A stretch of 54,080 bases of DNA from Prevotella sp. P2-180 (GCF_002251435.1 NZ_NPJI01000106.1:1-54080); one strand, 5' to 3'; positions 36,234 through 46,370 are shown, numbered from the stretch's first letter. The notes: generated from the sequence alone by a model not told the origin. Numbers and translations are program-made.

Positions 36234-38777
36234 TTATAGGTAAACGTCTTCGTATACGGGAGTTTTCTTTTTCTTCTTCTCCGTAGCTTCCGAGTTATTG
36301 TTCTCGCGTTGTGTCTCGTTCACTTGTGGGGCATTTTTCGGTTCGGTCAGAGGAGTTTCTTTCTTTTCTATTACGTTACCGTTTTCGTCAAGCATTACCT
36401 CTTGTTCTGTTACCACCTCCGTACTGTCTACGAGGGTAGAGTCATCATCTTTTTTATGCCAATAGCTTGAGCAGTTATAGTCTTCGTATGCTATGTCGTC
36501 CTTTGGTTTTCCAAATTTTCCGTGATACTGTTTCATGTTAGGGTCGTCGAGCACAGCTTGGAAGAAATATCCGCATATAGGCAGTGCGGTACGGCTTCCT
36601 TGTCCGAGAGCACCAGTACGGAAGTGAATACATCTGTATTCTCCACCTACCCAGGCACCGGCCACCAGGTTAGGGCTTACTCCCACGAACCAAGCGTCAG
36701 AGTGGTTGTTGGAAGTACCAGTCTTTCCGCCGAAATCCGTGTCAGGATGAGTTCCCACAAATCTCCACAGGCTTTGGCTAGTACCTCCCGGTTCTCTCAT
36801 GCCACCCATGAGCATTTGTTGCATGAGGAAAGCGCTTCGGTAAGGAATGGCTTGTTTTTGAGTTGTGGGCGCCGTGTAAACTTCGTTGCCGTCTCGGTCG
36901 AGGATGTGTGTTACGAGAATTGGCTCGTGTGTCATTCCGTCGTTCGCCACGGTGCTATATGCATTTACCAGTTCAAGCAGGTTAACGTCGCTGGCACCAA
37001 GAGCCAGTGAAGGCGTGTTGTCGAGTTTGCTTTTGATGCCCATTGCGTTAGCAGTCTCGATAATGTTGTATATGCCCATTTCCTGTCCCAGTTTCACTGC
37101 TATGGAATTGATGCTTTGTGCAAAAGCACCTTTCAGAGGTATCGTGTCACCGGTGAAGTAACCGTTAGCATTGGTAGGACACCAGTTCACCTCTTTTTTC
37201 TTTTGTGCGTCATACACTTTCATGCTGATAAACTCATCCCTTCTTCTGTCGCAAGGCGTTAGTCCTTGGTTCATGGCTTCAGTGTAGACAAAGAGCTTGA
37301 AGGTAGATCCAGGTTGTCTCATGGCGGTGACTTTGTCGTATTTCCACGATTTGAAGTCAATGTCTCCCACCCATGCCTTTACATGTCCGTTATGAGGGTC
37401 CATAGCCACGAAACCGCAGTGCATAAACCTCACCATATATCTTATGGAGTCCATCGACGACATGGTCATTTCGACAGTTCCCTTTTCATAATCAAACAAC
37501 TTCACCTTGTGTGGTTTATTCATATAGTAGTCTATGGAATCTTGGTTGCCATCAAATCTTTGTTTAAGTTCCTTGTAGCAAGCCTGTCTTTGTGCGATAC
37601 CTTCGATAAATCCTTCAATCTCCTGATGTCTCTCGTCTTGCCATGGGTTAGTCTTTCCCCAGTGGTTGTTGAAGTTTTTTTGTACCACAGCCATTTGTTT
37701 TAATGCAGCTTGCTCAGCATATTTTTGCATTCTGGTGTCAATAGTGGTATAGATTTTCAGTCCACTTGCATCGAGGTCGAATCCGTTTTCCTTGCACCAA
37801 GGTTCAAGATAGTTGGCCACAGCCTCTCTGAAATACTGGGCCTGTCCGTCGTATCTGCTCTCAACGCTGTAGTCGAGTTTTATCGGCAACGATTTTAGCG
37901 AGTCGTAAATCACTTTGTCGAGATGTCCTTTGTTCACCATGTTGTTCAACACAGTGTTTCTTCTCTTGAGGCTGTTTTCAGGATTAATTCTCGGGTTATA
38001 GTAAGTAGTGGCTTTCAGCATTCCCACGAGTATGGCAGCTTGGTCTGTTGTCATATCTTTCGGTGTAGTGCCGAAATAAGTTTTGCATGCCGTCTTTATG
38101 CCGAAAGCATTTGAACCGAAGTCCACGGTGTTGGCATACATGGTAAGGATTTCCTGTTTGTCGAAAATCATTTCAAGTTTCACTGCCGTGATCCATTCTT
38201 TGCTTTTCATTATCAAGATCTTAAGACCTGGAATGTTTCCGAGCAATCCCGTCGAGTAGTTTGTTCTTACTCGAAACAGGTTTTTTGCAAGTTGCTGTGT
38301 GATGGTCGAAGCGCCTCTTGCGTCCCGATGTACGGCATAGTCTTTCAACGCGGCAAAAAGTCCAATGGGGTCAATACCCTTATGATGGAAGAATCTCTCG
38401 TCCTCAGTGTCAATAAGTGCTCTCCAGAATTCAGGGTTTACGTCGTTGTACTTTACCGGTTGTCTGTTCTCATTGAAGAATTTTCCGAGTAAGACACCGT
38501 CGGCGCTGTAAATTTCAGAAGCCTGGTTGCTGACCGGGTTTTTAATTTGCGCAATGCCAGGAGACTTTCCGAAAAGCCACAAGAAGTTGATGTCTACAGC
38601 ACCAAGATATAGAAAGAGAGCTACGATGCATGACAGAAAAGCCACGGCAGTTTTCGTATACCATTTTCTTCCCTTGTATAGATTCGCATACCACGTTCCG
38701 AAACGTCGGAACTCTGACCAGCAGGAGCAAGCTATTCTGGCAAAGGCTCCATTTTTTTTCTCTTCATTATTATTCAT
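36234..38777 (-). CDS. mrcA: Class A penicillin-binding protein 1A (transglycosylase/transpeptidase)
   Basis: 847 residues from ATG 38777 (MNNNEEKK); the longer frame starts at a TTG. It polymerises and crosslinks peptidoglycan at the inner membrane. A short cytoplasmic stretch and a membrane helix (about 44-66) precede the GT51 domain (EDERFFHHKGID with catalytic E125, RGASTITQQLAKN). The transpeptidase domain has SxxK in PGSTFKLF, SIN in SINSIAVKLG and KTGT in GGKTGTSNNHSD. The tail of about 70 residues is Glu/Lys-rich and of low complexity. It follows miaA by 20 nt in the lpx-linked run. Confidence 0.95.
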   Translation of the reverse strand: MNNNEEKKNGAFARIACSCWSEFRRFGTWYANLYKGRKWYTKTAVAFLSCIVALFLYLGAVDINFLWLFGKSPGIAQIKNPVSNQASEIYSADGVLLGKFFNENRQPVKYNDVNPEFWRALIDTEDERFFHHKGIDPIGLFAALKDYAVHRDARGASTITQQLAKNLFRVRTNYSTGLLGNIPGLKILIMKSKEWITAVKLEMIFDKQEILTMYANTVDFGSNAFGIKTACKTYFGTTPKDMTTDQAAILVGMLKATTYYNPRINPENSLKRRNTVLNNMVNKGHLDKVIYDSLKSLPIKLDYSVESRYDGQAQYFREAVANYLEPWCKENGFDLDASGLKIYTTIDTRMQKYAEQAALKQMAVVQKNFNNHWGKTNPWQDERHQEIEGFIEGIAQRQACYKELKQRFDGNQDSIDYYMNKPHKVKLFDYEKGTVEMTMSSMDSIRYMVRFMHCGFVAMDPHNGHVKAWVGDIDFKSWKYDKVTAMRQPGSTFKLFVYTEAMNQGLTPCDRRRDEFISMKVYDAQKKKEVNWCPTNANGYFTGDTIPLKGAFAQSINSIAVKLGQEMGIYNIIETANAMGIKSKLDNTPSLALGASDVNLLELVNAYSTVANDGMTHEPILVTHILDRDGNEVYTAPTTQKQAIPYRSAFLMQQMLMGGMREPGGTSQSLWRFVGTHPDTDFGGKTGTSNNHSDAWFVGVSPNLVAGAWVGGEYRCIHFRTGALGQGSRTALPICGYFFQAVLDDPNMKQYHGKFGKPKDDIAYEDYNCSSYWHKKDDDSTLVDSTEVVTEQEVMLDENGNVIEKKETPLTEPKNAPQVNETQRENNNSEATEKKKKKTPVYEDVYL

Positions 38778-38797
38778 AGTCGAGAATTTTTGTTCAG

Positions 38798-39706
38798 TCA
38801 ACAAGTCAACTTGTCAACCAAATACATAAATACTTTATCTGTTTCAGCGGCATCAAACCAGACGATGTCGTTGTCTTTCTTATACCATGTCAGTTGTTTT
38901 CGCGCATAACGGCGCGTGTTTCCCTTTATTCTTTCTATCGCTTCCTCCATCGTCCATTCCCCGTCGAAATACCTGAACAATTCCTTATATCCCACGGTGT
39001 TCAAAGCATTCAGGCTACGATAAGGCAGAAGAAGTCTAGCCTCTTCCACCATACCGTTTTCCATCATTTCGTCTACCCTTCGGTTTATTCTCGAGTATAA
39101 CTCTTCCCTATCCCTATTGAGTGCAATCTTAATGATTCTGAACGGTCGTTGTTTTTTTTCTTTCACCCTGAACGAAGAGTAAGTACGACCGGTTTGGTGA
39201 CAAATTTCCAGTCCGTGCACAACTCTTCTTGGATTGTTTTTATCCACGAAGTCATAGTATTGCGGGTCTTTGACCTTGAGTTCCTGCAGCAATGCTGTCA
39301 GTCCTTCTTTTTCAAGACGTTGCTTGTATAGCAGTCTCACTTCGTCGCTGATGGTAGGAATATCGTCGATACCGTTACACACTGCGTCAATATACATCAT
39401 GCTGCCACCAGTAAGCAGCGCTATGGCGTTATCCTTGTCTTTGAACATGGAATAGAGCAGTTTCATCACGTCTTGTTCGTACATCGAAGCGTTGTAGTAT
39501 TCGTCGAGTTCGAGCAAATCCACGAAGTAATGCCTTACCCTTTTCCTTTGTTCGGGAGTAGGAGCCGCAGTGCCGATCTGCATACCGCGGAAAATCTGTC
39601 TTGAGTCAGCATTAATTACCGGAATATTAAATTTTTCGGCAATTCTGAGGCAGAGTTCCGTTTTTCCCACGGCAGTAGGACCTGTGATAACGATAAGGGT
39701 GTTCAT
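38798..39706 (-). CDS. miaA: tRNA dimethylallyltransferase
   Basis: 302 residues. It transfers a dimethylallyl group to A37 of tRNAs reading codons that start with U. Motifs are GPTAVGKTEL (phosphate loop, about 8-17), NADSRQIFRGMQIGTA and the C-terminal RYARKQLTWYKKD. It sits 10 nt after lpxA and 20 nt before PBP1A on the same strand, so it is cotranscribed with the envelope genes although functionally unrelated. Confidence 0.97.
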   Translation of the reverse strand: MNTLIVITGPTAVGKTELCLRIAEKFNIPVINADSRQIFRGMQIGTAAPTPEQRKRVRHYFVDLLELDEYYNASMYEQDVMKLLYSMFKDKDNAIALLTGGSMMYIDAVCNGIDDIPTISDEVRLLYKQRLEKEGLTALLQELKVKDPQYYDFVDKNNPRRVVHGLEICHQTGRTYSSFRVKEKKQRPFRIIKIALNRDREELYSRINRRVDEMMENGMVEEARLLLPYRSLNALNTVGYKELFRYFDGEWTMEEAIERIKGNTRRYARKQLTWYKKDNDIVWFDAAETDKVFMYLVDKLTC

Positions 39707-39716
39707 TTATGATGAT

Positions 39717-40487
39717 TTATCTTACAACACCTCTTTTAGAGTTTTCGATAAACGAGCAAATATACTCCACCTCTTTCACGTCGGGATATTTTTTTCTAGC
39801 CTCGCTGATTCCGTCTTTGATTATTCCGCATGCATATATGGTGCGGTAAGTGTCGTGAATGATATCAATCATCTCAGCTGAGTATCCCCTTCTCCTAAGT
39901 CCCACAATATTTATTCCGCAGTATCTTGTAGGTTCCTTACCGGCAATGATGAAAGGCGGAATGTCGAGGCTGAAACGGCATCCTCCCTGTATCATCACAT
40001 ATCCTCCGATTCTGCAGAACTGGTGACACAAAACAGTAGCGGAAATGATAGCATTGTCGTCAATTTCCACTTCGCCAGCCAGTTTTGTAGAGTTTCCGAT
40101 GATGAGTCCGTTGCCGAGCACACAGTCGTGAGCAACATGCATGTTTTCCATAAGCAAGTTGTTCGAGCCCACTACTGTTTTTCCTTTGCTTGCCGTACCT
40201 CTGCTTATTGTGACGTTTTCCCTGATGCTGTTGTTGTCTCCCACGACACATAGAGACGCCTCTCCACGATATTTCAAGTCCTGTGGCTTAGTGCTGATGC
40301 TTGCCCCGGGAAATATCTCGTTGCCGTTTCCAAGTCTGGTTCCTTGGTGAAGAGTCACACTATTGTACAACTTGTTGTTGTCGCCGATAACCACGTCGGC
40401 GTCTATATAACAGAAAGGGCCAATTTCGTTGTTGTCACCTAACTTGGCTTCAGGATGAACGAAGGCCATAGGGCTAATAATATTCAT
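39717..40487 (-). CDS. lpxA: Acyl-ACP--UDP-N-acetylglucosamine O-acyltransferase
   Basis: 256 residues. First step of lipid A synthesis: it transfers a 3-hydroxyacyl chain from ACP to UDP-GlcNAc. The N-terminal left-handed beta-helix is built of hexapeptide repeats (IGPFCYI, VVIGDNN, VVGSNN, LGNGLIIGN), the catalytic His is H120 in NMHVAHDC, and the C-terminal part is helical. The residue ruling acyl length was not identified. It is the third of three lpx genes in order lpxD, lpxC-fabZ, lpxA. Confidence 0.96.
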   Translation of the reverse strand: MNIISPMAFVHPEAKLGDNNEIGPFCYIDADVVIGDNNKLYNSVTLHQGTRLGNGNEIFPGASISTKPQDLKYRGEASLCVVGDNNSIRENVTISRGTASKGKTVVGSNNLLMENMHVAHDCVLGNGLIIGNSTKLAGEVEIDDNAIISATVLCHQFCRIGGYVMIQGGCRFSLDIPPFIIAGKEPTRYCGINIVGLRRRGYSAEMIDIIHDTYRTIYACGIIKDGISEARKKYPDVKEVEYICSFIENSKRGVVR

Positions 40488-40530
40488 ATCAAAAAAGAAT
40501 TTATTGAGTTATATTAATATAGAATACTCC

Positions 40531-41916
40531 TTATTTGTTCTTTACTATTTGTGCAGTGAATGTGGCTTCAGACACGATATGGTCTCCCACAAACACATAA
40601 CCCCTCATCGACGATATTCCGTGTCGTATAGGAGCGAGCAGGTCGACCTTGAATAGCAGCGTGTCACCCGGCACTACTTTTTGCCTGAATTTCACATCGT
40701 CGATTCTCAGGAAGTAAGTCGACCATCTTTCCGGCTCTTCCACAGAGTTGAGCACGAGCAGTCCTCCACACTGAGCCATGGCTTCTATTTGTAACACTCC
40801 CGGCATTACGGGTTCCTGTGGGAAATGTCCTTGGAAGAAAGGCTCGTTGCTTGTCACGTTTTTCACACCTACGATGCTTGTAGCGCCCAGTGCTATCACC
40901 TTGTCCACCAGCTGCATAGGGTAGCGGTGTGGCAGCAGTTCCCTTATTCGGTTCACATCCATCAGCGGTTCCTCGTTCGGGTCATATATAGGAGCCTGTA
41001 TTTCGTGTTTGCGTATTTCCTTCCGCATTTGTCTTGCAAACTTGTTGTTGATGGTGTGTCCGGGTCGAGTTGCAATGATTCTGCCTTTTATAGGCTTTCC
41101 GATGAGAGCCATGTCGCCTATTATGTCGAGCAGTTTATGGCGTGTACACTCGTTTTCCCACACCAGCGGTTTGTGCTGTATGTATCCGAGGTTGTTGGCG
41201 TCTCGGTGTTCAGCGTGCAGCATGTCAGCAAGTGTGTCGAGCTGTTCCTGCGAAATCTGTCTTTCGTAGATAACGATAGCGTTGTCGAGGTCGCCTCCCT
41301 TAATGAGGTTAGCGTTGAGCAGAGGTTGTATGTCTCTGACAAAGACGAAGGTTCTCGCCGGTGCAATTTCCTTGGCGAAATTTTCCATTTTGTCGAGCGA
41401 TGCAAACTGGCTGTCGATATATTTGGAGTTAAACGAGCACATGGCAGTGATGCTGAACTCCTCGTCGGGAAGGATAGTGATGCACGACCCCGAGTTATCA
41501 TCCTTCACTTCGATTTTCTTTCTGATGATATACCAGTCTTTCGGAGCGTTAAGTTCCTCTATTCCCACCTCACTGATTTTCTCGACATATTTAATAGCGC
41601 TACCGTCGAGAATAGGAAATTCCGGACCGTTGACCTGTATGAGGCAGTTGTCTATGCCGAGAGCGTAAAGAGCAGCAAGTCCGTGTTCCACAGTAGACAC
41701 TCTTACATCACCTTTTCCCAACACCGTTCCCCTTTGTGTGTCCACAACGTTTTCAGCCACAGCGTCCACGATAGGTTCACCCGGCAGGTCGATTCTTTGT
41801 ATTTTATATCCGTGGTTTTCCTTAGCGGGATTGAAAGTCACTGTAAGGCTAAGTCCAGTGTGAAGTCCCTTCCCGCATAGAGAGAAACTACCTTTTAATG
41901 TTGTTTGCTTTGTCAT
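40531..41916 (-). CDS. lpxC-fabZ: Bifunctional LpxC deacetylase / FabZ dehydratase
   Basis: 461 residues in two domains. Residues 1 to about 300 are LpxC, the zinc deacetylase that commits UDP-acyl-GlcNAc to lipid A (TTLKGSFSLCGKGLHTG start, VEHGLAALYALGIDN, zinc ligands in CTRHKLLDIIGD). From about 315, RELLPHRYPMQLVDKV and GHFPQEPVMPGVLQIEAMAQ are FabZ, the 3-hydroxyacyl-ACP dehydratase of fatty acid synthesis. The fusion is a known Bacteroidota trait and places the two enzymes that compete for 3-hydroxyacyl-ACP in one polypeptide. Confidence 0.97.
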   Translation of the reverse strand: MTKQTTLKGSFSLCGKGLHTGLSLTVTFNPAKENHGYKIQRIDLPGEPIVDAVAENVVDTQRGTVLGKGDVRVSTVEHGLAALYALGIDNCLIQVNGPEFPILDGSAIKYVEKISEVGIEELNAPKDWYIIRKKIEVKDDNSGSCITILPDEEFSITAMCSFNSKYIDSQFASLDKMENFAKEIAPARTFVFVRDIQPLLNANLIKGGDLDNAIVIYERQISQEQLDTLADMLHAEHRDANNLGYIQHKPLVWENECTRHKLLDIIGDMALIGKPIKGRIIATRPGHTINNKFARQMRKEIRKHEIQAPIYDPNEEPLMDVNRIRELLPHRYPMQLVDKVIALGATSIVGVKNVTSNEPFFQGHFPQEPVMPGVLQIEAMAQCGGLLVLNSVEEPERWSTYFLRIDDVKFRQKVVPGDTLLFKVDLLAPIRHGISSMRGYVFVGDHIVSEATFTAQIVKNK

Positions 41917-41951
41917 AATTGGATGCTTTGTTTGAACTTGTTATGGTAGAG

Positions 41952-42986
41952 TTATTTAAGATTTTTAAGTTCCTCTACTGTTTTTTGCAACTCGTTGAGT
42001 TGTTTGTATATATCTGGTAATCTGCGGAATATGGCTTGTGACTTAAAGTAAGCCTTAGGCTCCATGGGTGGAGTTCCGATAAGGGTTTGGTCTCCCTTTA
42101 TGTTTCCAGGCACACCAGATTGTGCACCGAGGAAAGTCTTGTCGCCGATAGAGATATGTCCAGCAATGCCCACTTGTCCTCCAAGCATACACCACGCCCC
42201 GATTTTGGTGCTACCGGCAATGCCCACCTGAGCCGACATTACAGTATTTTCGCCCACTTCGCAGTTGTGGGCCACCTGTACGAGATTGTCGAGTTTCACA
42301 CCTTTGTGAACAACGGTGCTTCCCATAGTGGAGCGGTCTACACAAGTGTTGGCCCCGATTTCCACATTGTCTTCAATCACCACGTTTCCAATTTGTGGAA
42401 TTTTGTCGTATCCCTCAGCATTAGGAGCAAATCCGAATCCGTCGGCACCTATCACGCATCCGGCGTGAAGCACGCAATTGTTTCCCACCTTGCAGTGATG
42501 ATAAACCACCGCGTTGCTGTATATTTCAGTATTGTCGCCCACAGAAGCCTTCTCTCCGATGGTGACATGTGGATGGAGCACACATCCGTCGCCTATCACC
42601 ACTTCAGGACCAATAGCCACGAAAGGTCCGATGTAGCAGTCCTTTCCCACCTTAGCCGTAGGGTGAATATAAGCGAGAGAGTCGATACCCTTTTTCTTTG
42701 GTTGCATCGACTGGTACAGTTGCAGCAGCTTTGCCACAGCCTCGTAAGCGTTTTTCACCCTGATAAGAGTAGCCTTTGTCTGTCTTTCCAGTTTCACGGT
42801 ATCGTCGACGAGCACTATCGACGACTCAGTGTCGTATATATAGTGCAAGTACTTCATGTTAGACAGGAATGAGATAGCCCCTTTCTTTCCTTCTTCAATT
42901 TTTGCGAAAGAGTTGACAGTGGCCAGCTCGTCGCCTTCCACTTTTCCACCAACGAATTCCGCTATCTGTTTTGCTGAAAATTCCAT
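41952..42986 (-). CDS. lpxD: UDP-3-O-acylglucosamine N-acyltransferase
   Basis: 344 residues. Third step of lipid A synthesis: N-acylation of UDP-3-O-acyl-glucosamine. The N-terminal uridine-binding domain ([22 protein letters not shown]) is followed by a hexapeptide left-handed beta-helix (about 105-310) with the catalytic region [16 protein letters not shown] and GADGFGFAP, and a C-terminal helix that folds back. The 54-nt gap upstream carries only a poor -7 match (TACTTTAG), so it probably relies mainly on the upstream run. Confidence 0.96.
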   Translation of the reverse strand: MEFSAKQIAEFVGGKVEGDELATVNSFAKIEEGKKGAISFLSNMKYLHYIYDTESSIVLVDDTVKLERQTKATLIRVKNAYEAVAKLLQLYQSMQPKKKGIDSLAYIHPTAKVGKDCYIGPFVAIGPEVVIGDGCVLHPHVTIGEKASVGDNTEIYSNAVVYHHCKVGNNCVLHAGCVIGADGFGFAPNAEGYDKIPQIGNVVIEDNVEIGANTCVDRSTMGSTVVHKGVKLDNLVQVAHNCEVGENTVMSAQVGIAGSTKIGAWCMLGGQVGIAGHISIGDKTFLGAQSGVPGNIKGDQTLIGTPPMEPKAYFKSQAIFRRLPDIYKQLNELQKTVEELKNLK

Positions 42987-43040
42987 GTAGTCAAATAATT
43001 ATAATGTTCAACTCCTTTACTGCTAAAGTATTATTCATTG

Positions 43041-43868
43041 TTAAATACCGTGTTCAGTCATGACGGCATCCATTTGTTCCTTTAGTTCCCTTGCCTTTTC
43101 TGCAGCCACGGTGTCGAAGTCCGTTCCGCTACTTGCATATATGATACCCCTTGAGCTATTGACAAGCAGTCCGCAGTCAGCCGTCATTCCATATTTGCAC
43201 ACTTCCTCGAGACTGCCGCCTTGGGCACCCACTCCCGGCACGAGAAGGAAGTGTTCTGGAGCCAGTCGTCTGATGTCCTCAAACATTTTTCCCTGAGTGG
43301 CTCCCACCACATACATCAAGTTGTCAGGCGTACCCCATTTCTGGCTTGTTTTCAACACCTTTTCAAACAGTCGTTCGCCTTCAGAGTCTGTGGTGAGTTG
43401 GAAGTCGTGGCTTCCCTTGTTGCTTGTGAGAGCGAGCAGTATGACCCACTTTCCCTCATATCCGAGGAAAGGAGTCACGCTGTCTTCTCCCATGTACGGA
43501 GCCACGGTGAGGGAGTCAACGTCATATTCCTCAAAGAAAGTCCTTGCATACATAGCCGACGTGTTGCCGATGTCACCACGTTTTGCGTCGGCAATGATGA
43601 AGTGTTGCGGGTAGTACTTCTTGAGGTAGTTTACGGTTTTCTCGAACGCCATAAGTCCTTTGACGCCGAAGGCCTCATAGAACGCAAGGTTAGGCTTATA
43701 AGCCACGCAGTACTTAGCCGTAGCGTCTATTATGGCTTTGTTGAAAGAAAAAATGGGATCAGAATCCTGGAGCAGGTGCTGAGGCATCTTCTTCAGGTCT
43801 GTATCGAGACCAACGCAAAGGAATGATCGTTTAGTCTTTATTTGTTCAATAAGTTGTTGTCTATTCAT
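43041..43868 (-). CDS. pyrF: Orotidine 5'-phosphate decarboxylase
   Basis: 275 residues, the longer type-2 form found in Bacteroidota, Actinobacteria and Myxobacteria (E. coli PyrF is about 245). It makes UMP in the last step of de novo pyrimidine synthesis. Motifs are [14 protein letters not shown] (start), [12 protein letters not shown] (catalytic Asp/Lys network) and VPGVGAQGG. It starts 8 nt after a 48-codon ORF and ends 54 nt before lpxD. Confidence 0.95.
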   Translation of the reverse strand: MNRQQLIEQIKTKRSFLCVGLDTDLKKMPQHLLQDSDPIFSFNKAIIDATAKYCVAYKPNLAFYEAFGVKGLMAFEKTVNYLKKYYPQHFIIADAKRGDIGNTSAMYARTFFEEYDVDSLTVAPYMGEDSVTPFLGYEGKWVILLALTSNKGSHDFQLTTDSEGERLFEKVLKTSQKWGTPDNLMYVVGATQGKMFEDIRRLAPEHFLLVPGVGAQGGSLEEVCKYGMTADCGLLVNSSRGIIYASSGTDFDTVAAEKARELKEQMDAVMTEHGI

Positions 43869-43876
43869 ATTATTTC

Positions 43877-44023
43877 TTATTTCTTTATTTCTGTCCTTGG
43901 TGGGTCGTTAAAAGTTTCTATTGTTTTCTGCTTCATTGAGATCATCCTGTCGATGAACTCTTCAGCCTGAACAGTTTTCTCACGCTGTTCGTTGTCTTTC
44001 TTTTTTGTGTAAACCAGTCCCAT
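43877..44023 (-). CDS. Small conserved-position ORF between prfA and pyrF
   Basis: 48 codons, ATG 44023 to TAA at 43877-43879, filling the 181-nt gap between prfA and pyrF. It begins [16 protein letters not shown], is very charged, contains a predicted helix (about 11-38, [13 protein letters not shown]) and ends PPRTEIKK. The flanking gaps are 26 nt and 8 nt, the spacing of operon genes. No known domain, signal peptide or membrane segment. The coding case rests on position, spacing and codon use only; it could instead be a non-coding remnant. Confidence 0.5.
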   Translation of the reverse strand: MGLVYTKKKDNEQREKTVQAEEFIDRMISMKQKTIETFNDPPRTEIKK

Positions 44024-44049
44024 TGAAAAAAATCTTTGTTCTTGTTTTA

Positions 44050-45165
44050 TCACAATTCCGCCTCTTTCATCCTTTCCGCGTTTTCAGCCACGGTGAGAGC
44101 GTCTATCATGTCTTGTATGTCGCCTCCGAGGAAGCCTTGGAGATCGTGTGTGGTGTAGCCTATGCGGTGGTCGGTCACACGTCCCTGCGGAAAGTTGTAG
44201 GTACGTATTTTCGCACTGCGGTCGCCGGTGGAGACGAGAGTTTTCCTTCGGCTAGCAATGTCGTCGATATACTTTTGGTGTTCCTTGTCATAGATAAAGG
44301 TACGCAGGCGTGCGAGTGCGCGTTCCTTATTTTTCGGTTGGTCTCGTGTTTCCGTACACTCGATGAGAATTTCCTCCGTCTCGCCGGTGTTCGGGTTTTT
44401 CCACATATATCTCAGTCTCACTCCCGACTCAACCTTGTTGACGTTCTGTCCTCCGGCACCTGACGAGCGGAATGTGTCCCACTTTATCTCGCCCTCATTG
44501 ATGTTCACTTCAAACTTGTCAGCCTCAGGCAGTACCGCCACGGTGGCAGCACTGGTCTGCATACGTCCGTTGCTTTCCGTTACAGGCACTCTTTGAACGC
44601 GGTGTACCCCCGACTCATATTTCAGTATTCCGTAGACGCCATCACCGCTGACCGCGAAGTCAATTTCCTTAAATCCACCTACAGCCCCTTCGCTGACGCT
44701 GGTGATAGATAAGTTCCATCCCTTCGCCTCGCAGAATTTCTTATACATGGCAAACAAGTCACCGGCAAAGAGGCAAGCCTCGTCGCCTCCAGTACCAGCA
44801 CGTATTTCCATTTCTACGTTTTTAGCGTCTTCAGGGTCTTTAGGTACGAGAGCGATTTTTATTTCCTCTTCTATTTTAGGTTGAAGCTCCTCGTTGACAG
44901 ACAGTTCCTCCCGAGCCATCTCCCTCATCTCCGGGTCGTTTTCGTTAGCGAGAATGTCTTTGGCCTCCGCAATGGAGTTAAGACACGCGATATATCTCTT
45001 TCGTGCGTCCATGATGTCGCCGAGGTCTTTATACTCTCGTGTCAGTTTCACGAATCGTTGTTGGTCTGCAATGACAGAAGGGTCGGTAATGAGAGTCGAC
45101 ACTTCCTCAAACCTGCTTACCAGTCCATCAAGTTTTTGCAGTATGCTATTATTGTCAATCATCAA
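44050..45165 (-). CDS. prfA: Peptide chain release factor 1
   Basis: 371 residues. It terminates translation at UAG and UAA. The stop-codon tripeptide is PVT (RVQRVPVTESN), which marks RF1 rather than RF2 (SPF). The catalytic GGQ lies in GAGGQNVNKVES. The helical N-terminal domain is complete. It follows purM by 15 nt. Confidence 0.97.
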   Translation of the reverse strand: MMIDNNSILQKLDGLVSRFEEVSTLITDPSVIADQQRFVKLTREYKDLGDIMDARKRYIACLNSIAEAKDILANENDPEMREMAREELSVNEELQPKIEEEIKIALVPKDPEDAKNVEMEIRAGTGGDEACLFAGDLFAMYKKFCEAKGWNLSITSVSEGAVGGFKEIDFAVSGDGVYGILKYESGVHRVQRVPVTESNGRMQTSAATVAVLPEADKFEVNINEGEIKWDTFRSSGAGGQNVNKVESGVRLRYMWKNPNTGETEEILIECTETRDQPKNKERALARLRTFIYDKEHQKYIDDIASRRKTLVSTGDRSAKIRTYNFPQGRVTDHRIGYTTHDLQGFLGGDIQDMIDALTVAENAERMKEAEL

Positions 45166-45180
45166 ATTATGTATAAGGTA

Positions 45181-46350
45181 TCAATACTCAAACTTTCCGT
45201 ATTCCGACATTATGGTCAGGCTTTTTTGTCCCTCTTCGATATGTCCTACCACCTGAGCGTCTATATTGAAGCTTTTGCTGGTTTCAATTACCTTTTCGGC
45301 ATTTTCCGGGCTGACATAGATTTCCATTCTGTGTCCCATGTTAAACACCTTGTACATTTCCTTCCAGTCCGTTCCGCTTTCGTCGTGTATGACTTTAAAC
45401 AGTGGAGGTATGGGGAACATATTGTCTTTCACCACTCTGCAGTTGTCTCCCACGAAGTGCAGCACTTTTGTCTGTGCGCCTCCAGTGCAGTGCACCATGC
45501 CGTGTATGTCCTTTCTCATCAGGTCGAGCAGTTTCTTTATCACCGGAGCGTATGTTCTGGTAGGGGAGAGCACGAGTTGTCCTGCGTTCACATCCACACC
45601 GTCGACCTTCTGGTCGAGTTTGTAGCTACCGCTGTACACGAGTTCTTCAGGCACAGCATGGTCGAATGTCTCCGGATATTTTTCTGCCAGATACTTGTTG
45701 AACACGTCGTGGCGAGCCGATGTAAGTCCGTTGCTGCCCATACCACCGTTGTATCTGTCCTCGTAAGTGGCCTGTCCACACGACGAGAGTCCCACGATTA
45801 CGTCGCCCGGTCTAATGTTAGCATTGTCTATCACGTCGCTACGTTTCATTCTGCAAGTCACGGTAGAGTCAACGATGATGGTTCTCACGAGGTCTCCCAC
45901 GTCAGCCGTCTCTCCACCAGTGGCATAAATGCCGATGCCCATGTCCCTCATCTGTCTGAGCAGTTCGTCAGTCCCGTTGATGATGGCAGAGATCACCTCT
46001 CCCGGCACGAGCATTTTGTTTCTTCCTATAGTGCTTGAAACAAGAATGTTGTCTACGGCACCTACGCAGAGCAAGTCGTCTGTGTTCATGATGAGAGCGT
46101 CCTGTGCAATACCTTTCCAAACGCTGATGTCACCAGTTTCTTTCCAGTAAGCGTAAGCGAGCGACGATTTTGTTCCAGCCCCGTCGGCATGCATTATGTT
46201 ACAGTATTCGGGGTCTCCTCCGAGTATGTCAGGAATAATTTTGCAAAAAGCCTGCGGGAATATGCCCTTGTCGATATTTTTTATCGCATTGTGTACATCC
46301 TCCTTTGCGGCACTTACGCCGCGCATCATATAACGGTTGTCTTTATTCAT
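45181..46350 (-). CDS. purM: Phosphoribosylformylglycinamidine cyclo-ligase
   Basis: 389 residues, longer than E. coli PurM (345) as is usual for the Bacteroidota form. It closes the imidazole ring to give AIR in purine synthesis. Recognisable parts are HADGAGTKSSLAYAYW, IAQDALIMNTDDLLCVGA, ATGGETADVGDLV, GLSSCGQATYEDRYNGGMGSNG and MGHRMEIYV, all AIR-synthase family motifs. It follows aroE by 20 nt and precedes prfA by 15 nt. Confidence 0.95.
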   Translation of the reverse strand: MNKDNRYMMRGVSAAKEDVHNAIKNIDKGIFPQAFCKIIPDILGGDPEYCNIMHADGAGTKSSLAYAYWKETGDISVWKGIAQDALIMNTDDLLCVGAVDNILVSSTIGRNKMLVPGEVISAIINGTDELLRQMRDMGIGIYATGGETADVGDLVRTIIVDSTVTCRMKRSDVIDNANIRPGDVIVGLSSCGQATYEDRYNGGMGSNGLTSARHDVFNKYLAEKYPETFDHAVPEELVYSGSYKLDQKVDGVDVNAGQLVLSPTRTYAPVIKKLLDLMRKDIHGMVHCTGGAQTKVLHFVGDNCRVVKDNMFPIPPLFKVIHDESGTDWKEMYKVFNMGHRMEIYVSPENAEKVIETSKSFNIDAQVVGHIEEGQKSLTIMSEYGKFEY

Positions 46351-46370
46351 ATATCGGTGTTATAATTCAA

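Noticed and set aside
40825..41880. 351-codon open frame antisense to lpxC-fabZ
   Set aside because: The opposite strand carries a complete lpxC-fabZ with all motifs; this frame has no recognisable domain and arises from the codon bias of the sense gene.
44881..46038. 385-codon open frame antisense to prfA/purM
   Set aside because: It spans two real genes and their junction in antisense; its composition (His, Val, Phe, Ser-rich) is typical of a shadow frame.
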